This document shows, piece by piece, positions 1 to 6,440 of a stretch of 8,756 nucleotides of DNA. Numbering within the stretch: position 1 is the first letter of the stretch; every line of letters starts with the position of its first letter. The notes beneath the pieces were generated by a model, which made no database searches, was not told the origin of the DNA, and saw only the letters and a list, made by a program, of their open reading frames with translations. The position numbers were made by a program, and so were the translations under genes. This stretch comes from Bifidobacteriaceae bacterium (GTDB lineage: Bacteria > Actinomycetota > Actinomycetes > Actinomycetales > WQXJ01), in NCBI GenBank assembly GCA_031279575.1, contig JAITIG010000093.1, positions 1 through 8,756 of the forward strand. The letters are read 5' to 3'.

Positions 1-254
1 CGGTGGTCGGGGGGACGTCGGCGGTCGGGGCGTCTACCGAGCCGCCCGCGGACTCGTTCGTGGTGGTGGAGTACGCCCCGCAAGACGCGCCCCCGCCCCC
101 GACCCCGACCCCGACCCCGGCGCCGGCGCCGCCGGCGGTGGTTGATCTGGCGTTGACCGGCCCGTCCGGTGTGGGTTTGGTGGTGCTGGTGGCGTTGGCG
201 GCGGCCGGGGCCGGGCTGATCCTGCGCCGCGCCACCCACACCCACCAACACTGA
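1..254 (+). CDS. C-terminal end of a sortase-anchored surface protein (partial, 5' end outside window)
   Basis: Only the last 84 or so residues are visible, and the frame is open to the left edge, so the GTG at position 3 is probably internal. The visible part is a wall-sorting tail. A Pro/Thr/Ala-rich spacer (PPPPTPTPTPAPAPP) is followed by LALTG (bases 147-161), a hydrophobic helix of about 20 residues (GVGLVVLVALAAAGAGLIL) and a short basic/His tail (RRATHTHQH). LAxTG is the motif known for class E sortases of high-GC Actinobacteria, which cut between Thr and Gly and join the protein to the cell wall; that this protein is handled that way is inferred. Nothing of the functional ectodomain can be seen, so its role (adhesin, enzyme or pilin) is unknown. 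It ends 53 bases from the convergent pseudo-helicase gene and shares a terminator hairpin with it. Confidence 0.7.
   Translation, partial: VVGGTSAVGASTEPPADSFVVVEYAPQDAPPPPTPTPTPAPAPPAVVDLALTGPSGVGLVVLVALAAAGAGLILRRATHTHQH
97..119 (+). repeat. CCCCGA hexamer tandem repeat encoding Pro-Thr spacer
   Basis: CCCCGA occurs three times in tandem (97-102, 103-108, 109-114), followed by a partial fourth copy. It encodes the PTPTPT part of the wall-spanning spacer before the LALTG motif. Such hexamers can gain or lose units by slippage without a frameshift, which would change spacer length. Confidence 0.6.
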
Positions 255-262
255 ACACACCC

Positions 263-302
263 GCTGGATTCAGCCGGGTCGCCAGACTCGGCTGAATCCA
301 GC
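263..302. terminator. Bidirectional hairpin terminator between convergent genes
   Basis: Bases 263-279 pair with 286-302 to give a 17-bp stem with one G-T wobble (277/288) and a 6-base loop (CGCCAG). The core CTGGATTCAGCC / GGCTGAATCCAG is perfect. The hairpin sits between the stop of the plus-strand surface-protein gene (252-254) and the stop of the minus-strand gene (307-309), so it can serve both transcripts. No clear U-tract follows on either strand, which is common in high-GC actinobacteria. It is the only strong long inverted repeat I noticed in the window. Confidence 0.8.
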
Positions 303-306
303 CCGG

Positions 307-3300
307 TCAGTGGTTCGAGGCGAAGACGGCCTTGGCGATCCGGCTGGCTTCGGCCTCCGGCTCCATGAACACCGGCGCGGTCCAAGAGTGGTGGACGTGC
401 CAGCCCGCGGCGGCTAAAGCCGCAGGCCAGAGCCGGATTTTGGCCCGCAACGAGGGCTCAGCCATGAAAGCTGGGTCGTCGGTCATGACCGCCACCAACT
501 CGTTGGCCGGACCTGGGTCCGGCCGCACGGCCAGTTTCACCCACGGTCCGGCCGCCGGGCCGTAGTTGGCGGTGACATGGGTGCCGCGCCGCTCGACGCG
601 GCGCGCCAGGTCCGCGAACAGCGCGTCGGAGACCTGCGGCCCGGCCAGCGCCACAACCTTCGGATGCGCGGCGGCGGACAGAACCTCCTTGAACAACTGC
701 GGGCCGCCGCCGCGCAGGCGGTCGTCGTCCAAGTCCTCGGCGGTCAGGGAACTGACCACGGCCAGACGGCGCCGCCCGGCCAGCAACACATCAGCCAGGA
801 GCACCCCGCCGAAGTCGCCCGCGAACTGCCCGAACTCATACATGACGGCCCCGCGCGGGGAGCGGGCCAGCCCCGGCGCGAAGATGACGCCATCGCGGGA
901 GACGCCAACGGCTTGATCGGCGGCGGCGACCAGCAGCGCCTCCGGCCCGGTCGTTGCCAAAGCCCGCGCCAGCAACTGGTTGCCGGACTTGGCGGCGCGC
1001 TCCAGCGCCGCCAAAACGCGGGCGGCATGCTCCGGGGTGGCGGTGAAAACCGCCAGCGACTCAGCGGGCCAACGGGTCAGGTGCGACTCCACCAGCGCGG
1101 CCGCCGCCTCGACCTCGGCCGGGGCGGCGTCGATCCGGTCGATCCGGGAGGCGTCGCCGGCTGCCTGGCCGGTGGCGTCAACATGCGTCCAAGTGATGCG
1201 CGGATCATGGCTGCGGCTCGGCAGCGCCGGGCCGAGCGTCAGGTAACCCTGCGCCTCCAGCAACTCCGTCACCCTCGGGTCGCGGGCGTCGGCGACGGCC
1301 GGGAGCGGCACGCGCGGCAGGAACTCCGCCGCCGCCCCGGTCAGCGTCGAGTTGGTGGGCCGGGTGGCGTCGCCGATGACGAGGGCTTGCTTTCCGCGCG
1401 CCAACGCGGCCACCGCTTGAGCCGGGGTCAGGGAGTCGGCGCCGTCAATGATGACCAGGTCCAGCGGCGGCGCCCCCAATTCGGTCAGGGGGATGGCCTG
1501 CGGCACCATCACCGGTCCGGCCATGATGCAGGGCCGGGCGGCGAAGCCGACCTCCGGCGCCAGCGCCAAGGCTTGACGCAGGCTGGCGCCCGCCTCCAGA
1601 TGGGACAGTTTGAACAACTGCGCCGGATAATCCTCGGCCGCCCGGTCGCGCCAATTGACGGCGGCGGCGCGGATCGGCAGCGGTTTGGTGGCGGTGTGGG
1701 CTATGTCCAACTCGCGGTAAGAATCAACCAAGGCGTTGAGCGTGTCGCCGCTCATCGATGACAGCGACGGGTTGTCCGCCAGGGCCTGCGCCAGCAGTGA
1801 AGACCACCAGGCGAAATCGACCTCGAACGCGACCGCGGCCATGGCCGCCTCGGCCTCGGCGCCGGCGGCGGCGAGCTCCGGCCCGGCCCGGCGGGCGAGC
1901 AGATCGTCCACCAGCGGCCCCAGGCCCAGGCCTCGCAGCGAGTCCGTCACCTGGCTCAGCTCCGGCAAGAAGTCCATCGAATCGCGGTCGATGTGCAACC
2001 GGTTCAAGAAGTCGCCCAGGTCGCCGAAGGCCAATTCCGCCAACGGCTGGTGGCCCTCCGGCAAAGCCGCGTCGAGGGCGGCGAGATCGGCCGCCACAGC
2101 CTCGTATTCGGCCTCGACCTGGCGCATGCCGACCGGCAGCTTGGGCCATGGGACCGAGGGCGACCAACTCAACCAGATGTTGCGCTGGGTCTCGACCTGG
2201 ACCAGCGCCTGATGCAGGTCATCGACCTGCAAGCCCGGGCGCACCAGGTCGCGGGCTTGGCGGCGCAGCCGCCCCCGCTGGCGGCGCGACAACGGCTGAT
2301 CATGCTCGGCGCGCCACTCCGGGGTGGCCGTGGCGGCCACCATGTCCGCCGGCGAACTCTCAAAAATCTCCGGGATGAACTGGTCCAAGGCTTGACGCAC
2401 GCCGCGCAGCATGTCAAGTTGCTCGCCCCAGCCCGCCAAGTTCTCCGATTCGCCCAGGCCGGTGCGGCCGGTGACATCGCGCATGTGGTCGATGGCCCGG
2501 GCCAGCGAACCGGCCCGGAGCCGGTCGAGCCGCTCCAGCAGGGCGGCGGCGTCCTCGGCGGTGGCCGCCTTGACCCCCAGCCAAGCCGTCACTTCCGGGG
2601 TCAGTTTGAACAGACCCAACTCGGTGGCCCGCCGCAGCGCCGCCTTGGCCTGCTCGCGGGCCTCCCCGGTCAACGCCTTGACTGTGTCGCGGTCAAGCTC
2701 GCAGGTTGTCCGGGTCTCCGGCGACTCCTCTGTGATCTGGGCCAGGGCCTGCAGCGCGTCGAATGGACTGGCGGCGGCGCCGGGAAGCGGCTCATGCAAC
2801 GCCGCCAAGTAGTCCGCGATCTGGTTCGAGCGCCTCGCCAACGCGGTCCTGATCTGGCCGATCGCCTCCGGGTCGACCGCGGGCGGGCTGACCGCCAGGC
2901 CCGCCACCAAATGCGCCAGCGACCGGCCCCGCCAATCCGGGGTCGGCTCCAGGTCAAGCAAGCACTCGCCCAGGCCGAAGGCCCGCAGCAGCTTGGCCGC
3001 CGCCTGCTTGGCCCTGGCGTTCCCGGAAACGTAGAGGACGCTGCGACCCGACCCGACGGCATCGGACACCACGGCGGCGACGGTGGCGGCGACCGGGGCG
3101 CCCGCCGGCGCGTCGATCAACGCCGACGTGCCGGCGGCGGCCACGTCCAAAACGTGCAACTGCGAGACGTTCAGATCGCCGACGCCGCGCTCGTGGTCCG
3201 GCGGGCGGTCGTAGGGGACCGGCGGCGCGACCGGCTGAAGGGCCAGCTGCGAGCGCGACTCCAGGTCTCCGGCCAGCGCGGCCACCAGCGGATGACTCAT

Positions 3301-4068
3301 CAAGATGGCGCGGGCGTCCGCCAGATCGGCGGCAAGGACCTTGCCGGGATGCTCGAACACGCCCACGATCAGCTTGTTCTTGACCCGGAAATCCTCAAAG
3401 ACGGCCTGGCCCATGGCGGCGATGGCGTCGAAGACCGGCGAGGGGTTGAACGAGGCCCCGGCCATGGCGGCGCGGGCCATCGCCTCCGGGTCCAGCGGGA
3501 TGCCGAGGTCCGAGAGGACTCGGGTCAGTTCCGGGTTGATGGCCAGGTTCGGCTCCAACTCCAGTTCGATGCCGTGGGCGCCGCGTTCCAGGACGATCGG
3601 CCGGAGCATCACCGGCACGCGGCGCGGGATGGCCCGGCCGGTGTCGGCGTCAGTCTCAGTCCACAGGGCGATCCCGAGCCCCAGGTGGGTTGGCGGCAGG
3701 CCGTAGGCGGCGGCGTGCTGGTCGGCTTTGGCTTTGAGCGCCTCGGCGGCCGCCGAAGCCTTCAGGCAGGTGACCTTGTCGCGGATGAGGGAGCGCAGTT
3801 CGGTGGTGCGCCCGGCGTAAAGCTGGGCGATCCCTGACGGGTGGGCCAGGGTCAAGTCGAGCACGGTGTTGCCGAGCGCTGCGATGTCGACTTCGGCACT
3901 GGTGCCCCCCAGCCGCGCCAGTTCATCGTTCCAGGCCGCGAACGCCTGGCCGAGTCCGGCCGCGCGCAAATCGCTGGCGGTGACTGGGCGCGGACCGGTG
4001 GCGGCCACCGCCTCGGATTGGCGTTTACGACCGGCTAATGCGAACAGGGCAGGCCTCACCCAGCCCAC
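307..4068 (-). CDS. Large SF1-helicase-like protein with C-terminal nuclease-like domain, apparently inactive (pseudoenzyme)
   Basis: 1253 residues, intact. About 65-270 resemble the N-terminal region of DUF4011-type helicases (LDLTLAHPSGIAQL, RVPVMLRPIVLE, INPELTRVL). Residues 300-375 follow the SF1 Q-motif/motif I/Ia pattern (LNVSQLHVLDVAAAG, SVLYVSGNARAKQAAAKLL). About 400-790 is mostly helical and unassigned. Residues 848-905 match the motif II/III region (VMVPQAIPL, LDLVIIDGADS, ALVIGD), 1003-1108 motifs IV-VI, and 1148-1253 a Vsr/DUF559 (REase_MTES_1575-like) fold ending AGWHVHHSW. Key residues are gone: Walker A GPPGTGKS reads APAGAPVA at 320-327 (Lys to Val326), DEAxQ reads DGADS, motif V QGDE reads VGVS, motif VI VTRAR reads LLAGR, and the nuclease Asp and Glu are Lys1178 and Met1195. 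The Q-motif Gln303 remains. Only the GTG at 4068 follows the in-frame stop at 4087-4089; no Shine-Dalgarno is evident, so it may be short-leadered. Divergent from moxR. Family assignment is from remembered consensus; function is unknown. Confidence 0.85.
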   Translation of the reverse strand: MGWVRPALFALAGRKRQSEAVAATGPRPVTASDLRAAGLGQAFAAWNDELARLGGTSAEVDIAALGNTVLDLTLAHPSGIAQLYAGRTTELRSLIRDKVTCLKASAAAEALKAKADQHAAAYGLPPTHLGLGIALWTETDADTGRAIPRRVPVMLRPIVLERGAHGIELELEPNLAINPELTRVLSDLGIPLDPEAMARAAMAGASFNPSPVFDAIAAMGQAVFEDFRVKNKLIVGVFEHPGKVLAADLADARAILMSHPLVAALAGDLESRSQLALQPVAPPVPYDRPPDHERGVGDLNVSQLHVLDVAAAGTSALIDAPAGAPVAATVAAVVSDAVGSGRSVLYVSGNARAKQAAAKLLRAFGLGECLLDLEPTPDWRGRSLAHLVAGLAVSPPAVDPEAIGQIRTALARRSNQIADYLAALHEPLPGAAASPFDALQALAQITEESPETRTTCELDRDTVKALTGEAREQAKAALRRATELGLFKLTPEVTAWLGVKAATAEDAAALLERLDRLRAGSLARAIDHMRDVTGRTGLGESENLAGWGEQLDMLRGVRQALDQFIPEIFESSPADMVAATATPEWRAEHDQPLSRRQRGRLRRQARDLVRPGLQVDDLHQALVQVETQRNIWLSWSPSVPWPKLPVGMRQVEAEYEAVAADLAALDAALPEGHQPLAELAFGDLGDFLNRLHIDRDSMDFLPELSQVTDSLRGLGLGPLVDDLLARRAGPELAAAGAEAEAAMAAVAFEVDFAWWSSLLAQALADNPSLSSMSGDTLNALVDSYRELDIAHTATKPLPIRAAAVNWRDRAAEDYPAQLFKLSHLEAGASLRQALALAPEVGFAARPCIMAGPVMVPQAIPLTELGAPPLDLVIIDGADSLTPAQAVAALARGKQALVIGDATRPTNSTLTGAAAEFLPRVPLPAVADARDPRVTELLEAQGYLTLGPALPSRSHDPRITWTHVDATGQAAGDASRIDRIDAAPAEVEAAAALVESHLTRWPAESLAVFTATPEHAARVLAALERAAKSGNQLLARALATTGPEALLVAAADQAVGVSRDGVIFAPGLARSPRGAVMYEFGQFAGDFGGVLLADVLLAGRRRLAVVSSLTAEDLDDDRLRGGGPQLFKEVLSAAAHPKVVALAGPQVSDALFADLARRVERRGTHVTANYGPAAGPWVKLAVRPDPGPANELVAVMTDDPAFMAEPSLRAKIRLWPAALAAAGWHVHHSWTAPVFMEPEAEASRIAKAVFASNH

Positions 4069-4165
4069 GGTAGGCGCTTTTTGGGTTTAAATGTTGGAGG
4101 TCACGCGGCGGTGCGCCTGATGGTCGCCTCAAATTGGCCCGGGCCGGGCCGGGCGGGACCCATGG

Positions 4166-4198
4166 CGCCCGCGGCCTGCCGTCGCCCGCGGCCTGCCG
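4166..4198. repeat. 16-bp tandem direct repeat, possible regulator site
   Basis: CGCCCGCGGCCTGCCG occurs at 4166-4181 and again, identical, at 4183-4198, with one base between copies. Each copy contains the palindrome CCGCGG. It lies 26 bases upstream of the candidate -10 of the moxR operon, where an activator or repressor could bind. It could also be a chance duplication in GC-rich DNA; no known operator is recognised. Confidence 0.55.
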
Positions 4199-4243
4199 AG
4201 CAAACCTCGGGGAATCAACGATCTAAACTGGCTGACAGCCCCT

Positions 4244-4250
4244 GAAGGAG
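4244..4250 (+). promoter_or_regulatory. Ribosome binding site of moxR
   Basis: GAAGGAG, a near-perfect Shine-Dalgarno sequence, lies 4 bases before the ATG at 4255. It is the strongest ribosome binding site seen among the gene starts in this window. It fixes the moxR start and would set translation of the coupled genes downstream. Confidence 0.8.
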
Positions 4251-4254
4251 AACC

Positions 4255-5259
4255 ATGGACATCAGCCAACGGCCCGCGGCCCACGGCAACCAACCGCCGC
4301 TGGGCGCCGAGGCGGTGGCCCAAGGCGCCGGCGCCATCGCCGCCAATATGGCGCGCGTCATCACCGGCAAACGCCAGGCCGTCGAACTGGCCGTGACCAT
4401 ATTCCTGGCCCACGGCCACGTGCTGATCGAAGACGTTCCCGGCGTCGGCAAGACGATGCTGGCCAAGGCGCTGGCGGCATCGGTCGGGGCCAGCGTCAAG
4501 CGCATCCAATTCACGCCCGACCTGCTGCCCTCGGACGTGACCGGCGCGCCGATTTTCAACCAGGCCACACGCCAATTCGACTTCGAGCCGGGGCCGGTCT
4601 TCGCCAACATCGTCATAGCCGACGAGATCAACCGGGCGTCCCCGCGCACGCAATCGGCGCTGCTCGAATGCATGGAGGAAGCCCAGGTCACTGTCGAGGG
4701 CGTGACCTACGCCCTGCCAGCCCCGTTTCATGTGGTGGCGACCCAGAACCCGATCGACATGGAAGGCACGCACGCGCTGGCGGAAGCCCAACGGGACCGT
4801 TTCATGGCCCGCATCGCCATGGGCTACCCCGATGAACAGGCCGAACACGCGATGGTCCGGGCGCGCGACCTCGCCGAGCCGATCAACAGCCTGCGGCCCG
4901 TCGCGTCGCTGGCGGCCGTTGGCCGCATGATCGACGCCTGCCGGAGGGTTTACGTGGCCGAGGCGGTCAGCCGCTACGCCGTGGCGTTGGTCCGCGCCAC
5001 GCGCCTGAGCCCGGCGCTGACCCTGGGGGCGTCGCCGCGCGCGGCCGTGCACCTGCTGACCGCCGCCAAGGCGCTGGCAGCCGTCCAAGGCCGCGCCTAC
5101 GTCATTCCCGATGACGTGCAAGGGCTGGCAGAGCCGGTCCTGGCGCACCGGATCATGCCTGTGGCCCCGGCGCGCGGCGCCGAAGCGATCACGCAGGCGG
5201 CCGCGATCATCCGCGACTGCGTCGCCACGGTGCCGGTGCCCGTCGCCGTCCCAGAATGA
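4255..5259 (+). CDS. moxR: MoxR-family AAA+ ATPase
   Basis: 334 residues, normal MoxR length. AAA+ ATPase of the MoxR branch, cytoplasmic; family members are thought to act as chaperone-like remodellers of partner proteins, often in complexes with vWA or DUF58 proteins. All functional motifs are present: Walker A EDVPGVGKT (59-67, Lys66 and Thr67), Walker B IVIADE (119-124, Asp123 and Glu124) followed by INRASPRTQSALLECMEE, sensor 1 in ATQNP (162-166), the EAQRDRF segment (177-183) with candidate arginine finger, and sensor 2 GASPRA with Arg262. The C-terminal AAA lid follows to 334. ATG start supported by the GAAGGAG site just upstream. First gene of a rightward operon; its stop overlaps the DUF58 start by 4 bases (ATGA). 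Its intact ATPase contrasts with the dead ATPase motifs of the divergent neighbour. Substrate unknown. Confidence 0.95.
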   Translation: MDISQRPAAHGNQPPLGAEAVAQGAGAIAANMARVITGKRQAVELAVTIFLAHGHVLIEDVPGVGKTMLAKALAASVGASVKRIQFTPDLLPSDVTGAPIFNQATRQFDFEPGPVFANIVIADEINRASPRTQSALLECMEEAQVTVEGVTYALPAPFHVVATQNPIDMEGTHALAEAQRDRFMARIAMGYPDEQAEHAMVRARDLAEPINSLRPVASLAAVGRMIDACRRVYVAEAVSRYAVALVRATRLSPALTLGASPRAAVHLLTAAKALAAVQGRAYVIPDDVQGLAEPVLAHRIMPVAPARGAEAITQAAAIIRDCVATVPVPVAVPE

Positions 5260-6440
5260 TGCCGCAGGCCAGGCCCGGCAAAGCCCGCCTCAAAATGACC
5301 GCCCGGGGCACCTGCCTGGGACTGACCGGGTCTGTGTTCGTGGCGGTGGCGTTGGTGTTCGCGCGCTCGGACGCGCTCTGGGCGGGGGTGACATTGTGGG
5401 CCGCGCTCGGGTTCAGCTGGGTCGCCGCCCGCCTTGGGCGCCCTCCCGGGGTTCTTCTGCGCACGATGACGCCGGGGCCGTTGGCGCCCAGGGCGCCGGT
5501 TCGGGTCCGGCTCGCCTTGGCGCCCGGAACCGGTTTCGCGCCGCCGGCGGCGCTGGTGCGGGACCGGACGCCGTGGCTGGAGGCCGAGGTCAAAGCCGAC
5601 TCTGAGGGGACGGCCCTGGGCTACACCTTCGCCGCGCCGAGCCGAGGCGCCTACCCCATAGGCCCCGCCCGGATCGCCGTGCCCGGCCCGCTGGGCCTGG
5701 TGACCGCCGCCTATCAGACCGCTCCGGCGGCCGAGTTGCTGGTGGCGCCGGCGCTGGTGGAGGTGGCGGTGACATTGCCGGACGCCGGCTCCGACCTGCC
5801 GCAGGCCCGCACCCAGGCGGGCGCGGAACGGGTCACCGAGCCGGCGGCCGTGCGCGACTACCAGGTCGGCGATCCGCGGCGCTTGGTGCACTGGAAGGCG
5901 ACCGCGCGCCGCGACCGCCTGATGGTGCGCGAGGTCACGTTGCGCGGGCTGCCCCAGGCTTGGGTTTTGGTGGACGATGCCGCCAGCCCGGGTCCGGCCG
6001 CCGAGGCGGCCTTGTCGATCAGCGTTTCGGTGGCGCTGCGGCTGGCGCGGACCGGCCACACCGTCCGCCTGGTCTACCTGGCGGGGCGGGCCGCGCCGGA
6101 CGCGCGGTTCGACCCGGCCGCCGGCGCCAGCGCCATTCTGGAGGCGTTCGCTCGGAGTCAATTGGCGCCGGGGCCGATGGGCCCGGCTCAGGCGGCCGGG
6201 GCCGGCCCGGGCGACCGCTTGACCGGGCCACCCCTCAGCCAACGCTTGCTCAACGGCATCGGCGCTCGCGGGGCGATAGCCCCGATCTACGGCGCGCTGG
6301 CCCAAGCCGACGCCGAGACGCTGCTCGAACTCAGCCGCCTGGCGGGCCTGGCGCGGCCCGGCCAACTGTGGGTGACCGGCTCGGACGGCCTGGCCGCGGC
6401 GCTGCGGCAACAGGGCTGGACGGTGGTGAGACCAGATTGA
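5256..6440 (+). CDS. DUF58 domain membrane protein (vWA-like, MoxR partner)
   Basis: 394 residues. Two N-terminal membrane segments (about 18-36 and 42-58) with a short basic cytoplasmic start, then a soluble region. The DUF58 signature is clear at 200-226: RDYQVGDPRRLVHWKATARR followed by DRLMVRE. A PSRGAYPIGPARIAVPGPLGL segment (128-148; Arg/Gly-Pro-rich, typical just before the signature) is also present. DUF58 is related to vWA folds, but the expected metal site is degenerate: the strand WVLVDDAAS (236-244) lacks DxSxS. DUF58 proteins are usually encoded directly after moxR and are presumed partners of that ATPase; the partnership here is inferred from context. The start ATG at 5256 overlaps the moxR stop (ATGA); the next ATG at 5259 would give nearly the same protein. 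Its own stop overlaps the next gene by 4 bases. Confidence 0.92.
   Translation: MMPQARPGKARLKMTARGTCLGLTGSVFVAVALVFARSDALWAGVTLWAALGFSWVAARLGRPPGVLLRTMTPGPLAPRAPVRVRLALAPGTGFAPPAALVRDRTPWLEAEVKADSEGTALGYTFAAPSRGAYPIGPARIAVPGPLGLVTAAYQTAPAAELLVAPALVEVAVTLPDAGSDLPQARTQAGAERVTEPAAVRDYQVGDPRRLVHWKATARRDRLMVREVTLRGLPQAWVLVDDAASPGPAAEAALSISVSVALRLARTGHTVRLVYLAGRAAPDARFDPAAGASAILEAFARSQLAPGPMGPAQAAGAGPGDRLTGPPLSQRLLNGIGARGAIAPIYGALAQADAETLLELSRLAGLARPGQLWVTGSDGLAAALRQQGWTVVRPD

Larger units (their letters stand above)
4069..4254. promoter_or_regulatory. Divergent intergenic control region
   Basis: These 186 bases separate the start of the pseudo-helicase gene (leftward) from moxR (rightward) and should hold both promoters. 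AT-rich patches stand out in the GC-rich background: TTTAAA at 4086-4091, 18-23 bases before the leftward GTG, is a possible -10 for that gene. TAAACT at 4224-4229 is a possible -10 for the moxR operon. Neither has a convincing -35 at the right distance. Between them lie a GC-rich stretch (about 4137-4158), a 16-bp tandem direct repeat (4166-4198) and a 5-bp stem-loop (4196-4210, CCGAG/CTCGG). Promoter calls are tentative. Confidence 0.4.

Noticed and set aside
577..3837. Long plus-strand frames (577-1761 and 1993-3837) opposite the large minus-strand gene
   Set aside because: They are Gly/Arg/Gln-rich with no recognisable domain and lie fully antisense to a gene with clear family similarity. 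Long empty antisense frames are expected at this GC content.
307..4068. Reading the large gene as a decayed pseudogene
   Set aside because: The frame is uninterrupted for 1253 codons and the secondary-structure scaffold around each lost motif is kept, which fits a functional pseudoenzyme better than decay. Comparative data would decide.
307..4068. Reading the large gene as an active defence or DNA-repair helicase-nuclease
   Set aside because: No intact Walker A, DE box or nuclease acid pair is visible, and no methylase, toxin or other defence gene lies nearby.
4196..4210. CCGAG/CTCGG stem-loop upstream of moxR as a riboswitch or terminator
   Set aside because: Only 5 bp with a 5-base loop and no larger conserved structure; easily by chance in this composition.
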